Below are positions 18,151-28,790 of a stretch of 64,000 bases of DNA, one piece after another; within the stretch, counting starts at the first letter, position 1, and every line of letters begins with the position of its first letter. Under the pieces are notes generated by a model, which did no database searches, was not told the origin of the DNA, and saw only the letters and a program-made list of their open reading frames with translations. The stretch comes from Pseudoalteromonas rubra (lineage in GTDB: Bacteria > Pseudomonadota > Gammaproteobacteria > Enterobacterales > Alteromonadaceae), in contig NZ_PNCI01000027.1 in NCBI RefSeq assembly GCF_005887095.1, positions 1 to 64,000 on the forward strand, in the 5' to 3' direction. The position numbers and the translations under genes are program-made.

Positions 18151-19896
18151 TTACTTTGCCTGAATGTAACTACTCAGCTGATCCACATGCTGTCGCGTTT
18201 CATCAATTAAACCGCCGATTTCTCCCGCCGATTCTGTCGTACGCATCGCCAGGCTTCTAACCTCGTCTGCCACAACCGCAAAGCCCCTGCCCGCGTCACC
18301 AGCTCTGGCCGACTCAATGGCCGCATTAAGTGCCAGCAGGTTGGTCTGGTCCGAAATACTGTTGATGGTATTAATGATGGTGCTGATCTTTGACAGGACC
18401 TGCGCCATGGCATGGTGCGTTTCAGTCAGTACCGCATTGCGCTCGGACACATCTGTGCCGTACAGCAAGATTTTATTTAAGTTGCCATCTTCATCTAACA
18501 CAGGAGAAATGGCTGCGTCTATCTGCACTTCACTTAAACCAGTTGGCAGGGCAAGCTGGGTTTTAACGAACTGACCGTTGCGTATCGACTGCCACTGCTC
18601 GTCACTGAGGTAAGTCGACAAGGTTTTTAGCATTTGCTGCACGGCACGTTTATCGCTGGCGCCCAGCGCACTGAGACCCATGGGATTGATCAGTGTCAGC
18701 TCACCCAGAGGATCAAACTCCAGCACGATATTTGCCTCACCTATGGCTCTGAGGCGGATATCATTTTCCAATGCGACACGCTTAGTACTGTCCACATTCG
18801 CCTGAATCGATACAAAGCGGATCAGACTCCCCTTGTCATCAAATACCGGATTGATTGCCAAACTTATCCAGTAAGGGTCGCCTTCTTTTGTATAGTTAAG
18901 GATCTCTTCATAAAACGGGGTGCGCTGCTCCAGATTCTTTTTTATCCGTTTTTTGGTGTCCGATGAAGTATGCTTGCCCTGCAAAACATGGCCTGGCTTT
19001 TTACCCAATACTTCGTGTTGCTCGAACCCTGATAACTTGGTGAATCCGGGGTTTACATACTCAATCAGTCCGTTTGCATCTGTGATGATCACAGAATTAT
19101 CTGTTTCGTTAGCAACCAACGAAAGTAGCGCAATCTGATCTCGCTGAGCTTTTTCTGCGGTGATATCCTTAACAAATGCGGTATAAGCTATTTTTCCGGC
19201 CACATTAACTTTCGACAAAGACAAGTTAGCCCACAACACCTGACCGTCACTGCGCTCAATTTCCACATCCCTCGACGTACCGACAATTTTATCTTCACCA
19301 GTCCTGCGATTGAGATTAACCATTTCATCATGGTTGCCCTGAATTGCTTTTGGCACGAGCATTTTTACATTGCGACCTATCACTTCATCTCGTTGATAGC
19401 CCCACAAACGTTCGGCCGCCGGATTAAAGAACGTCACTATGTTGCTGTGATCAATGGATACAACAGCGTCAATACACTGTTCAAGCGTCTGGTCGATCCG
19501 CTCTTGTGCTTCTTTTTGTACGGTAATATCTTTAATAAATGCGGTGTAATGAATACCATCTGACTGGCGAACCTTAGACAACGACAAACTGCACCACTTC
19601 TTCTCGCCACTGCGAGTTTCAATCTGAATATCGCGCGACGTGCCGACAATTTTATCTGGCCCACCGTTGCGGTTGGCATTGACGTATTCATCATGGTTAG
19701 TCGCTAATTCCCGGGGAACAAGCATTTTGACATTTTTACCAATTACCTTACTTTTACTGTAGCCAAACAGCTTTTCTGCTGCCGCATTCATATAAGTAAC
19801 GTTGTTTTTGGTGTTGATACTGATCACGGCATCGATGGCCTGATCAAGGATAGCTTGAGTGTTATCCGACTTACCGGAGAAGAGTGACTGAATCAT
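18151..19896 (-). CDS. Soluble PAS-domain chemoreceptor (MCP-like)
   Basis: A 581-residue cytoplasmic receptor without transmembrane helices. It has four PAS-like segments: about 12-130, 135-250, 258-375 ([20 protein letters not shown], then [10 protein letters not shown]) and a weaker one at 380-490. The first two are near-duplicates (NVKMLVP, NHDE and KIVGTSRD in both). The last 85 residues are an MCP signalling hairpin with the conserved tip [20 protein letters not shown] and [15 protein letters not shown]. The signalling arm is short, so it may form a compact CheA/CheW-binding tip like Aer-type soluble receptors. The ATG at 19896 has an AGAGG box; a TTG lies one codon before. Confidence 0.85.
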   Translation of the reverse strand: MIQSLFSGKSDNTQAILDQAIDAVISINTKNNVTYMNAAAEKLFGYSKSKVIGKNVKMLVPRELATNHDEYVNANRNGGPDKIVGTSRDIQIETRSGEKKWCSLSLSKVRQSDGIHYTAFIKDITVQKEAQERIDQTLEQCIDAVVSIDHSNIVTFFNPAAERLWGYQRDEVIGRNVKMLVPKAIQGNHDEMVNLNRRTGEDKIVGTSRDVEIERSDGQVLWANLSLSKVNVAGKIAYTAFVKDITAEKAQRDQIALLSLVANETDNSVIITDANGLIEYVNPGFTKLSGFEQHEVLGKKPGHVLQGKHTSSDTKKRIKKNLEQRTPFYEEILNYTKEGDPYWISLAINPVFDDKGSLIRFVSIQANVDSTKRVALENDIRLRAIGEANIVLEFDPLGELTLINPMGLSALGASDKRAVQQMLKTLSTYLSDEQWQSIRNGQFVKTQLALPTGLSEVQIDAAISPVLDEDGNLNKILLYGTDVSERNAVLTETHHAMAQVLSKISTIINTINSISDQTNLLALNAAIESARAGDAGRGFAVVADEVRSLAMRTTESAGEIGGLIDETRQHVDQLSSYIQAK

Positions 19897-20114
19897 CAAT
19901 TAACCTCTGAGCATAGGTGAAAGCACGCGCTCGCAGGCTTAATACCTGGTGGTTGCAATCACACATGCATTAAACTGCGGTTAATTAAAAGTAGACCGAA
20001 TTTTCGAAAAGTGTCAATTATCGGCGCAGCTTTAGAGCTACAAGTGAGCATGTTTTGCGTAAGACAGAAAGGCCGTATTACCCCAAACAGTGAAGTAACG
20101 TTTTAATCATTAGA

Positions 20115-20444
20115 CTAACCTTGCGCGAGGGTGTATACACACGCTTGTATTATCGCGCCGCTATCGAGCTCAACATCCGTCAGTACTCTGGTGTAGTGCG
20201 CTCCTTCAAATTCATCCAGTCTGTGCCAATAAGCACTCAATTGTTCAGACGTAAAGACCAGACCAGAGACCTGTTGTGCGCCATCGTCCAGAATCAGTCC
20301 CGGGTACCCTAATTCAGCACCCCAGCCTGCATTGCGCAATTGGCCACTCACTTTACCTGGTTGCCATTGGCCATCTACATCGGCCAAAACGTGCTCGTTG
20401 GGACACCCAGGAGCTAATGTACCATATACAAATAGACTTGCCAT
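20115..20444 (-). CDS. Gamma-glutamylcyclotransferase family protein (AIG2-like)
   Basis: A 109-residue cytoplasmic protein with the family fold. The substrate loop is LFVYGTLAPG at residues 4-13. The acidic catalytic position lies in LDEFEGAHYTRV near 76-88, and the strand VSGLVF precedes it. Family members cleave gamma-glutamyl amides or related conjugates; the substrate here is not predictable. It follows the AraC-type gene with about 20 bases between them, so the two are probably co-transcribed. Confidence 0.8.
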   Translation of the reverse strand: MASLFVYGTLAPGCPNEHVLADVDGQWQPGKVSGQLRNAGWGAELGYPGLILDDGAQQVSGLVFTSEQLSAYWHRLDEFEGAHYTRVLTDVELDSGAIIQACVYTLAQG

Positions 20445-20465
20445 TTAGCCACCGTGAACATGCAT

Positions 20466-21365
20466 TTAGGACAGAATGGGGATCTGAAATTGCATCGTGA
20501 TCCCCCCGTACTGCTCCATATCGACCTCTTCGATCCACTCTATAAAGTGACCCTCGGGATCGACCTCGTAACCGGCAAGTTGGGCTTTTTCAAATAAAGT
20601 GTGCAGCACCTGACTATAGGCCACATCCGATAAAAGATAAGCCCGGCAGCAAAAGTAGTGACCGGCTGCGACCTCCAGCTCATAATTCTCTGACCGACCT
20701 ACCACTTTTCCTATCTGAGTATGAATATCCGACCAGCTTTTCTCAAGCTCGGTGGTTGGTGTGATCCCCAGCAATCCTACTGATTTCTCTCCATAGTGGT
20801 CCAGGATCTGGTCCCAATCGGTTGTCTCCGTGGAGATGCGCTTAAAGAAACGTGTGTCAAAAAACGCTCGAGTGCATGGCAAGGCCTCTGCGAGTTGTTT
20901 CTCAAGTGAGCCAGACTCCCCAGGGTGAGCCAGTTTATTCATTAATACCGTTGTTTGCGCTGGAGTTGCTTGCTGAGCCATTAGACGCACCGCTTTAGCA
21001 GTTAACCCGAGGTCGCGTTTAAGTGCTTTGGCCAAGGCCTGCGAAGAAGCAAAGCCGCATAACTGAGCAATGTCTGTGACCGACAACGTATTGTGATACA
21101 GCAGATAATACACCGCATATTGCAGCCGGACCCGACTTAAATAACGTCCCGGGGTTTCATTGAACAACTTGCTAAACTGACGATGAAAATGAAATGCAGA
21201 AATGGCACTTTTTTTAGCGATCTGCTGCCAGGTCAACCCCTCTTCAAGTTGCTCGTGCATCAACAGCAATGCCTGTTCAAATCGTTTACGCATGTGATCG
21301 GGCAGAGGTGCCAGTAAAGCAATTTCTGGCACCAGATTAAACGCGGGATCTTTGTTCTCAGACAT
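20466..21365 (-). CDS. AraC-family regulator with GyrI-like effector domain
   Basis: A 299-residue protein of the Rob/SoxS-plus-GyrI architecture. The N-terminal pair of AraC helix-turn-helix motifs covers about residues 25-130 (LTWQQIAKKSAISAFHFHRQ, then VTDIAQLCGFASSQALAKAL). The GyrI-like ligand domain covers about 150-299 (EVAAGHYFCCRAYL). Such proteins sense amphipathic small molecules and activate efflux. It lies 55 bases downstream of an RND pump gene in the same direction, so control of that pump is a reasonable inference. Confidence 0.88.
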   Translation of the reverse strand: MSENKDPAFNLVPEIALLAPLPDHMRKRFEQALLLMHEQLEEGLTWQQIAKKSAISAFHFHRQFSKLFNETPGRYLSRVRLQYAVYYLLYHNTLSVTDIAQLCGFASSQALAKALKRDLGLTAKAVRLMAQQATPAQTTVLMNKLAHPGESGSLEKQLAEALPCTRAFFDTRFFKRISTETTDWDQILDHYGEKSVGLLGITPTTELEKSWSDIHTQIGKVVGRSENYELEVAAGHYFCCRAYLLSDVAYSQVLHTLFEKAQLAGYEVDPEGHFIEWIEEVDMEQYGGITMQFQIPILS

Positions 21366-21419
21366 ACGGGCTCACTGGTAAATCCTGAGCGACAACTATC
21401 GCCCAGGCTGTGACCCAAG

Positions 21420-24400
21420 TCAACTGACCGTCACTACCTCCTTGGCTGATGGAACTGCTCGGCGGGTTTTACGATAGCTGAAACCAAGCAACACAGGTAT
21501 TAAGAACAAAGTGATCAGAGTTGCGAATAACTCACCAAATACCAGAGATACCGCGGCAGGTTTTAAGTACTGCACCTGTTCAGATGTCCCGAACAACAAA
21601 GGCAATAAACCGCACACAGTGGTCACTGTGGTCAGGAAAATCGCTCTGAAACGAGCGGTACCTGCCACTATCAGCGCCTCAGTGGTCTCAATGCCCTTGC
21701 GATATTCGCTATTAAAGCGAGTCATCAGTACTAGGGCGTCATTCACCACAATCCCAGTCATCGCCATCATACCAAACAACGACAATAAGCTGACCGGCAG
21801 ATCCATTATGGCATGGCCAAAAATGGCACCGGCAAACCCAAAGGGGATCACCGCCATGATGATAAGCGGCTGCCAGTAGGACTTAAGTGGGATCGCCAGC
21901 AACACATAGATTAGCATTAATGTCAGTATTAATGCCGCTTTAAAACCTTTGCTCACTTCGTCGATTTCTTCATACTCACCCGCAGGCTTGATACCCACCT
22001 CAGGATATTGGGTTTTTAGTGTCTCAATCTCCTTGGCCAGTAATGCCAGCGTTTGTTCCGGTGAACCTGAAGAACGATCCTGAGACCAGTAGAGATTGAT
22101 CACCCGTGAGCGGTCCCGGCGCTGTAACGCCTGTGGTTCGTACTCATAACTTAACTGGGCCACATCACCCAGTGCAACACTCTGCCCATCATTGAGTATT
22201 ACCCGCATATCCTTTAATTCATGCTCTGTTCGTACCGCCTGCTGTGCAAAGCGCAAAACCACTTTTAGTTCCTGAGATTGATATAACAACCTATGCACTT
22301 CTCGCTCACCAAGCGCATTGGCAACCAACTCAGCAACCTGTGCCTGGGTGAGCCCCAACTGGCGACCAAATGCGTTTAGCCTGATCCGGATCTGCCGCTG
22401 TGCTGCCTGGTGGTCATCTCGTACGTCTTTCACGCCGGGCAAACCTGCCAGCTTTTCACGTAACAGGTCGCTGACCTGCTTTGCCTGCACAACATCATGG
22501 GATGAAATGGCCAGAAAAGTGCCCCCTGCCGGAGGCTCTGCGGCACTAAAGTGCTGCGCGTAACTGCCCTCTATGTTTGCTGCATACTCACGCCAGGCGT
22601 CACTAAGTGTGTTGGCCGGCAGTACATTGAGTGCTTCCGAGGTCAGCTCAGCGGTCACTTCAAGCTCACCAAACCCATTGGACCACGCCAGAATATTTTT
22701 CATCGGAGCTGCATTTAGGGCATAGTCTGCTTGCAAAGTGTTGTTGGCTTTCTGCGCACTGAGCTCAAGCTGGCTCAACGCCCGTGCCTGCAACCCAAGC
22801 GGCGCCCCCTCTTCCAAAGTCACCTTCGCAGTCACATATCGCCCAGGAATATCCGGAAATAAAGTACTTCGTATCGCGCCACCCAGCCAAAGACCATAGG
22901 CCAATACAAAAGCGGATAAAAACATCACCAAAGTGGATCTTTTATGCTTCAGGCTCACACACAGCATGGGTTTGTAGATGCGCTGAATAAATTGAGTTAG
23001 TGCCCAGCGCGCTTTGTTTTGAACCGTGGCGACAATCTCGCTTCGCGTCCCTTTACGAGACATTGCGGCCAGATGTGATGGCAGGATAAACTTGCTTTCG
23101 ACCAGTGAAAAACACAATGCCAGAATAACAACAGCCGAAAACCCTGCAAACAATTTTGCCAGATCATTGTTAATCCAGAGCATAGGCGAAAACGCCGCAA
23201 TACTAGTTAGTACACCAAACACGGTTGCGACGGTCACAGACTCAACGCCTGTATAGGCGGCTTGCTTGTAGTTGGCATTGCCGTTTTGGTGTTCATCAAT
23301 GGCTTCACCGACAACGACCGCATCATCAACCAAAATGCCCAATACCAAAATAAAGCCAAACAAGGTGATGTCATTAAGGCTATAATCCAGCAACTGCATA
23401 CCATATAAAGTGCCACAGATGGCAACCGGGATCCCCGCTGCGACCCAAAATGCCAGTCTCAGGTTTAGAAAGACCCCTAACAGTAAAATAACTATCAGTA
23501 ACCCCTGCCAGGCACTGCTGCCCAGCCGCTGCAGCTGCTCTTCGATATAAGGGGCCATATCTGCCATGGTGGTGATCTCAATGTCTTCTGCCAGCGCAGG
23601 TTTTAGCTCAGCAATGGTGTCACGAATTGCCGTACTGACATCGAGTAGATTGTCGCTCTGACTGGTGCTGACCATCAGTGCTATGCCTGGTATGCCATTG
23701 TTGCGAACGATGGCGTCGCTGCGTTCGTAACCCCGGCGCACAGTTGCAATCTCGCCTAAAGTCACTTCTCCCGCCGGGCCGTTTATCACAGGCAGCTTTT
23801 TCAACTCACCCAGAGCACTCAGATAGCCATCCCCGCGCAAAGTAATGCGTCCGCCTTCATGTTGCAGTTGCCCACTGCGTGTTTCCAGGGACATCTGCAC
23901 CATAGTGCCCGCAAGCTGCTCCAGGGTCATGCCATAGCGCAGCAGTGCTTCAGGGTCAGGTTCAATGTATAACCTTGGCTCACGCGCCCCCCAGTTGCTG
24001 ACTTTGGAAATGTCTGGGTGCTTTTTTAAGGCCAGCTCTATGCGCCTGGCAACTTGTTGCAAAGCCTCATCGCTGCGCGGCGCAGAAACAATGACAAATG
24101 CCGCCAGGTTGGTAAATTCATCCCGGGTAACAATGGGCTTTTCAGCCTGAGCCGGAAAATGGCTGATAGCATTGACCTGATTGCGCACTTCCTCCAGTAA
24201 CTTGCCAAGATCCGCATCGGGCTTTTTGCGAATGGTTACGGTAGACAATCCAGCCTGCGACTGACTGGTAATTTGTTTTATCCCTGCCACCGAGCTGACC
24301 GACTCCTCAACACGTTGTGTAATGCTTTCGTCAATCTGCCTTGCTGTACCGCCTGGATATGCCACGTGAATACTAAGACTGGATGGCGCAATCTGAGGAA

Positions 24401-24512
24401 AAGACTCAACTCTGAGCTGACCAAACGCCAGTAAACCACCTACAATAATCATCGCCATCAATAAGTTGGCAGCCACAGGGTTATCAATAAACCATTTGCT
24501 TAGCCAGCTCAT
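21420..24512 (-). CDS. RND-family efflux permease
   Basis: Inner-membrane proton-driven pump of the AcrB superfamily, 1030 residues, the usual length. The N-terminal helix is MSWLSKWFIDNPVAANLLM. The proton-relay aspartates lie in helix 4 (ILVDDAVVVGEAIDEHQNG). A second-half counterpart is GIVVNDALVLMTRFN near 930. Two large periplasmic loops are present. The hydrophilic helix-1 signature and the R-x-E-S-F-P-Q motif resemble the HAE-1/VexH-like clade rather than metal pumps. Its ATG overlaps the stop of the membrane fusion gene by four bases. No outer-membrane channel gene is present, so a TolC from elsewhere is presumably used. Confidence 0.93.
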   Translation of the reverse strand: MSWLSKWFIDNPVAANLLMAMIIVGGLLAFGQLRVESFPQIAPSSLSIHVAYPGGTARQIDESITQRVEESVSSVAGIKQITSQSQAGLSTVTIRKKPDADLGKLLEEVRNQVNAISHFPAQAEKPIVTRDEFTNLAAFVIVSAPRSDEALQQVARRIELALKKHPDISKVSNWGAREPRLYIEPDPEALLRYGMTLEQLAGTMVQMSLETRSGQLQHEGGRITLRGDGYLSALGELKKLPVINGPAGEVTLGEIATVRRGYERSDAIVRNNGIPGIALMVSTSQSDNLLDVSTAIRDTIAELKPALAEDIEITTMADMAPYIEEQLQRLGSSAWQGLLIVILLLGVFLNLRLAFWVAAGIPVAICGTLYGMQLLDYSLNDITLFGFILVLGILVDDAVVVGEAIDEHQNGNANYKQAAYTGVESVTVATVFGVLTSIAAFSPMLWINNDLAKLFAGFSAVVILALCFSLVESKFILPSHLAAMSRKGTRSEIVATVQNKARWALTQFIQRIYKPMLCVSLKHKRSTLVMFLSAFVLAYGLWLGGAIRSTLFPDIPGRYVTAKVTLEEGAPLGLQARALSQLELSAQKANNTLQADYALNAAPMKNILAWSNGFGELEVTAELTSEALNVLPANTLSDAWREYAANIEGSYAQHFSAAEPPAGGTFLAISSHDVVQAKQVSDLLREKLAGLPGVKDVRDDHQAAQRQIRIRLNAFGRQLGLTQAQVAELVANALGEREVHRLLYQSQELKVVLRFAQQAVRTEHELKDMRVILNDGQSVALGDVAQLSYEYEPQALQRRDRSRVINLYWSQDRSSGSPEQTLALLAKEIETLKTQYPEVGIKPAGEYEEIDEVSKGFKAALILTLMLIYVLLAIPLKSYWQPLIIMAVIPFGFAGAIFGHAIMDLPVSLLSLFGMMAMTGIVVNDALVLMTRFNSEYRKGIETTEALIVAGTARFRAIFLTTVTTVCGLLPLLFGTSEQVQYLKPAAVSLVFGELFATLITLFLIPVLLGFSYRKTRRAVPSAKEVVTVS

Positions 24513-25654
24513 AGCGCCTCCTGCTTGTCTGCAATCTGCAACGCCTCTGTAACCGGGTTTACATGCTTTTTGGCCATCATGGAACGCAGTGGGAAGCGCA
24601 CAACCTGCAATGAAGCGGGTTGCTCGTCAATCAGTGACACAATCACGCTGTTCGCTCTCACCTCGATAACCCGGACATTTAGCTGACGCAGCTGTTGCTG
24701 CGCTGTTACCACCCAGATAAATTCGTCCGGATCAACAGCGCTCAGTGGCAGTTCATATAAGGCTCCTTCATTTTTGAGCTCAAACTGCACTTTCACCTGT
24801 TGGTTCGGGAGCAACTGAGTTTCGTGATGATAGGGATCGGACACCGTCAGTACTAACGTTCGCTGGCGCGTTGTTTCATTGACCAGTGGCGACACATAAC
24901 GCACAGATGCCGGCCAGCTCGCACCTGAGCGGCTGTGTACTTTAATCACATTTTTATCGAGATCAGCTTTACTTATCCTGTCCCAGTCATGCTGTGACAG
25001 GGGCACATGAATATCCATGCTGTCGCTGGCCACCAGTTCGAACAGAGTCTGACTGGCTTCCATCCATTCTCCCGGGCTCACAAAGCGCTGTGTGATCATG
25101 GCATCGTAAGGAGCTATAACAATGGCGTCATCCAGCAATTGTTGTGCACTTTTTACATTTTGTTGTGCGCGTGCCAGTTCCGCTCGTGCCGCCGCCAGAT
25201 GCGGTTCCATTCTGGCAAATGCCGTGCTGCTTTGAGCGGGCCGCATGCTCTGTGCGACCTCTTGTTCATGCAGCTGTTGCTGTAAATTGAGTTCTGCCTG
25301 TTTTAATGTGCTCTGAGCCTCAAAAAGCTGAGATTCAAGTAACCGAGTATTGAGCCGTGCCAGTACCTGACCTTTTTTCACATGCTTACCCGGCTCCATA
25401 TCCGTGCCCAGATACTCTAACCTGGCGCTGCTGGTTGCCTTCAATTGCACCGGCCAGCGTGCCTGAGTATGCGCCTGGACTGATAATGTGGGCGTCAGTT
25501 CAGTACGCTCTATAGTCAACACAGAGACAGATGGCACCACAATTTGTTCAACCCGAGACATGGGTTCAACGGGTGTCATAAGCACCACAGTCACCAATGA
25601 TAAGAGTAATGTGGCGCCGGCAGCAATGGCCGGAAAACGAGCTTTAAACATCAT
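24509..25654 (-). CDS. RND efflux membrane fusion (periplasmic adaptor) protein
   Basis: A 381-residue adaptor joining the RND permease to an outer-membrane channel. One N-terminal membrane anchor (about 8-28) is followed by the lipoyl half-motif (LEYLGTDMEPGKHVKKGQ, then VLARLNTRL), a helical hairpin rich in Gln and Ala at about 110-175, the second lipoyl half (DAMITQRFVSPGEW) and a beta-barrel. Start codons at 25654 and 25651 are equally possible. It overlaps the upstream six-TM gene by 11 bases and the permease by 4, indicating a tight operon. Confidence 0.9.
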   Translation of the reverse strand: MMFKARFPAIAAGATLLLSLVTVVLMTPVEPMSRVEQIVVPSVSVLTIERTELTPTLSVQAHTQARWPVQLKATSSARLEYLGTDMEPGKHVKKGQVLARLNTRLLESQLFEAQSTLKQAELNLQQQLHEQEVAQSMRPAQSSTAFARMEPHLAAARAELARAQQNVKSAQQLLDDAIVIAPYDAMITQRFVSPGEWMEASQTLFELVASDSMDIHVPLSQHDWDRISKADLDKNVIKVHSRSGASWPASVRYVSPLVNETTRQRTLVLTVSDPYHHETQLLPNQQVKVQFELKNEGALYELPLSAVDPDEFIWVVTAQQQLRQLNVRVIEVRANSVIVSLIDEQPASLQVVRFPLRSMMAKKHVNPVTEALQIADKQEAL

Positions 25655-26531
25655 GGATCACCTCCTGGTTAGGCACGATATCAACGGGTTGGTTTAGTCG
25701 TTTACTGATTTCGCTCAGGCGAGACAGCGTCTGCAATGTGATGGGCAACATAATTGCGGTATCTACAAATTCGAGGGAATAGGTCACAATTGAGAACACC
25801 TGGCCAACACTGATATCGGGGATCAGCTGCACCATCCACAAATTACCAAGCACAGCACCAAAGAGTACAAGGAAGATCAGGCCATAAACCCAGGCTTCAG
25901 TATCGGATAGTCGGATCTCACATCGTTTAAGGCGTTCAAAGTGTGCACTGATTGCACCAAGCGGTCTGTGGCTCAGCACCCAAACCTGTTGCTCAAGTTG
26001 GTCATTAAGCTTGCTATTAAGCAGACTGAAACGGTCATGAAACAGCGCATAAATTAGACACATCAGTGCCGCAGCCAATACAACACTATAGGCCAGATAC
26101 AAGTGAAATGACGCCAGTATCACCACAGTGGCGACCAGTTGAATCACAGCGGTAAACACACCTGGCAAGTCATTTTCGAGAAAATCAACCAGCTCACGTG
26201 ACATAGTCAGGCGCGCGTCTTTTACTGACACCGGAGCAGCGCGTAGCTTATAGGCCAACATTTCAGCCAACCAAACTCGAATATCACCAAATACACGGGT
26301 ATCATAAAAGCGCCGCAGGACACTGATCACTACCAGCGCCACCAGCACCAGTGCAAACCAGGTTAACGGTGTCAGTGACTGCTCTAACACGCCATCAATG
26401 GCGTGGCCGATGAACAAAGGTAACAAAATCAGCAAGATATTTTCTATGATCACCATAGTCCAGGTGGCAAAGATCTTAACCGGGCTAGTGCGAATAATCG
26501 CAGTAAAGGAAATTGGGTTCAGGAGTTTCAC
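25644..26531 (-). CDS. ABC-transporter-type six-TM domain protein without ATPase
   Basis: A 295-residue membrane protein of the ABC_membrane_3 type. About six hydrophobic helices are visible, with the loop sequence RRFYDTRVFGDIRVWLAEML and the coupling-type helix MSRELVDFLENDLPGVFTAV. It ends shortly after the last helix, with no Walker A, signature or Walker B motif. The GTG at 26531 follows CGGAG. It is the first gene of the RND operon; a role as accessory subunit of the pump is inferred from position only. Confidence 0.75.
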   Translation of the reverse strand: MKLLNPISFTAIIRTSPVKIFATWTMVIIENILLILLPLFIGHAIDGVLEQSLTPLTWFALVLVALVVISVLRRFYDTRVFGDIRVWLAEMLAYKLRAAPVSVKDARLTMSRELVDFLENDLPGVFTAVIQLVATVVILASFHLYLAYSVVLAAALMCLIYALFHDRFSLLNSKLNDQLEQQVWVLSHRPLGAISAHFERLKRCEIRLSDTEAWVYGLIFLVLFGAVLGNLWMVQLIPDISVGQVFSIVTYSLEFVDTAIMLPITLQTLSRLSEISKRLNQPVDIVPNQEVIHDV

Positions 26532-26661
26532 AACAGGCTCCGCTAGTACTACAAACAGGAAGCCAGTGTTACAGATCAGGACACTAAAAAAGTGTCCCAG
26601 ATTGCGCTTTACACTTTTTAACGCTCTGTGAGGCGCGCACTATAGCGCATAAGTATGGCGA

Positions 26662-27093
26662 TTATGTCTTTCTCTGATAAATATCTGGCTGACATATTTG
26701 CATCAAAATACTCGGGTCGTCCGGCGTCTCAAAACCAAATTGGGCATACAAGCCATGAGCATCCTTGGTTGCCAGCATAATTCGGCGCAAGCCTTGTAAC
26801 TCAGGGTGCTTCATCACCGCCTCAACCAGCATTTTACTTACTCCCTGACCTCTGTGCTGCTCAAGAATAAACACATCCGCAAGATAGGCGAAGGTTGCGT
26901 TATCAGTGATAACCCGGGCAAAGCCCACTTGCTCCCCCGCTTCGCTGAACGCGCCAAAACACAGTGAGTTGTCGATAGCCCTGGCCATCACATCGCGGGG
27001 TATGTTCTTCGCCCAGTAAGAGTCAGAAATAAAGTGATAAATCACGTCAAAATTAAGCAGTGTCGTGTCAGTGCTGATGGTATAGGCAGACAT
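26662..27093 (-). CDS. GNAT-family N-acetyltransferase
   Basis: A 143-residue cytoplasmic acyl-CoA-dependent acetyltransferase. The acetyl-CoA loop is in DVFILEQHRGQGVSKMLVEA near residues 72-90 (R/Q-x-x-G-x-G/S pattern), with AYLADVFIL as strand 4 and LATKDAHGLYAQFGFE as the C-terminal helix and strand. The substrate is unknown. The ATG at 27093 follows AAGGA; upstream in-frame codons lack an RBS. Confidence 0.85.
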   Translation of the reverse strand: MSAYTISTDTTLLNFDVIYHFISDSYWAKNIPRDVMARAIDNSLCFGAFSEAGEQVGFARVITDNATFAYLADVFILEQHRGQGVSKMLVEAVMKHPELQGLRRIMLATKDAHGLYAQFGFETPDDPSILMQICQPDIYQRKT

Positions 27094-27205
27094 AATGTTC
27101 CTTCGAAGTGTTTTATGGTCTTGTTTGTTATTATCAAGACCATTAAAACTGCTAACCCTTAACTCTGGCAAGCCCGCAATTGAAAATTGTGCCAGACAAC
27201 TCTGT

Positions 27206-28543
27206 CTACGCCTGCTGAAACGGGTAAACTGACCCTAAATTCAGGATAGTCGTGAGCGTATCCAGAGCCATCTGACTCTCTGCCATCAAACTTGGGTCTG
27301 CGAGATCGGCTTCGCTCAATCTGTCGCGGTAGTGCGTGTTTATCCAGTCACGTAATTGATCATATAAGCGCTCGTTGAGTAAACACGACTGATTCACAGC
27401 ACTGAGCTCTTGCTCAGACAAGGCTACTCTCAGGCGTAAGCAAGCTGGCCCGCCACCATTTTGCATGCTTTGCTTGAGGTCCATATAGATCACGTCACTG
27501 ATCGGGTTACTGGCCTGACACAATGCAGATAAATACTGCTCAACCTTGCCCACCATCTGGCACTCTCCGGGTGCAATGATGGCCATACCACCCGAGGGCA
27601 GGCTCACTAGTTGGCTGTTAAAAATATAGCTTTTAACAGCTTCTTCAACACTGATATCTGCATTCTTAACTTCAATCAGGTGAAGTGGCCTGTCTCCCTG
27701 ATAGCGCGCACTTATCTGCTCTATCACAGTTTGCTGCTGATAAAATGCTTGCTCATGAAATAAAAAGACATTTTCGTTACCAATGGCAATAACATCATTG
27801 TGAAATACGCCCTGATCTATCACCTCTGGGTTTTGCTGGATAAACAAGGTATTTTGCGGGTCTAACTGGTGACTGCGGGCAACTGCCTCCGATGCCTGGC
27901 GAGTCTGTCTTGCTGGAAATAACTGAGGTTTTACCTGAGTATGGGCATCCTCTCCATAGACAAATAATGCCAGCCCCTGATGGCCATAGCTATCTGCCAG
28001 ACGTGTATAATTTGCCGCGCCTTCGTCGCCATACAATGGGTGCTGTGGCAGTGCATCATGATGACTGAAAAAGTCAGGATTACTGAACATGGCTTTGAGG
28101 ATCTGACTTGTCTGAGGCGCTTCAATGGCCCTGTGAAGCTTGTTATTCAGATTGGCAGGCGTGATATGTAGTTTCCCGTCGGCCGAATCACAGCTCGGTG
28201 ATACCGTCGCCGCGTTCGCTGTCCACATTGAAGAAGCTGAGTAGCATGCCTTCAGCAGCTGAGGTTGTGCTTTTGCCGCTTTGCTGATCACCTCACTGTC
28301 TGAGCCTGTAAAGCCACAGGCCCTGAGGGTAGCAAGATCCGGACGCGCATTGGGTGCAACCACCCCCTGATGCAGACCGAGCTGAACCAGATGCCACATT
28401 TTTTCGAGCCCCTGCAATGCCGCCTGTTTTGGGTTCGAGATTTTGTTGGCATTTGATTTAGACGCCACGTTACCATAAGACAACCCGGCGTAATTGTGAG
28501 TTGGGCCAACCAGGCCATCAAAGTTCACTTCGTAGTAGTTCAT
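27206..28543 (-). CDS. astB: N-succinylarginine dihydrolase
   Basis: Second enzyme of the arginine succinyltransferase catabolic pathway: it converts N2-succinylarginine to N2-succinylornithine, ammonia and CO2. 445 residues, the family's length. The N-terminus [31 protein letters not shown] in the middle and the nucleophilic Cys in [13 protein letters not shown] near residue 365 are characteristic of AstB in the amidinotransferase superfamily. The other ast genes are not in the window, so the pathway is dispersed, as in several Alteromonadales. Confidence 0.95.
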   Translation of the reverse strand: MNYYEVNFDGLVGPTHNYAGLSYGNVASKSNANKISNPKQAALQGLEKMWHLVQLGLHQGVVAPNARPDLATLRACGFTGSDSEVISKAAKAQPQLLKACYSASSMWTANAATVSPSCDSADGKLHITPANLNNKLHRAIEAPQTSQILKAMFSNPDFFSHHDALPQHPLYGDEGAANYTRLADSYGHQGLALFVYGEDAHTQVKPQLFPARQTRQASEAVARSHQLDPQNTLFIQQNPEVIDQGVFHNDVIAIGNENVFLFHEQAFYQQQTVIEQISARYQGDRPLHLIEVKNADISVEEAVKSYIFNSQLVSLPSGGMAIIAPGECQMVGKVEQYLSALCQASNPISDVIYMDLKQSMQNGGGPACLRLRVALSEQELSAVNQSCLLNERLYDQLRDWINTHYRDRLSEADLADPSLMAESQMALDTLTTILNLGSVYPFQQA

Positions 28544-28790
28544 ATTGCCCCCTTTTGGTGCAAGTTGTCAGGTATGGGACCCCAATTGCACCAGATTGGT
28601 TATTGTTCTTGTTGATGATCTGCCTTGCTTTTTGTCTAAGCCTATATAACTTCATATATTTCATAAAGTTAGACTTTAATGCTCGCAAGGCTTTAATTTT
28701 TCCACAGTGACAGAGTCAAAAGCTATGCCATATCGGTCTGTCTAATGGCGTATCCATTGGCAGATAGAAGCAGGCTCCACCTCATATTGA

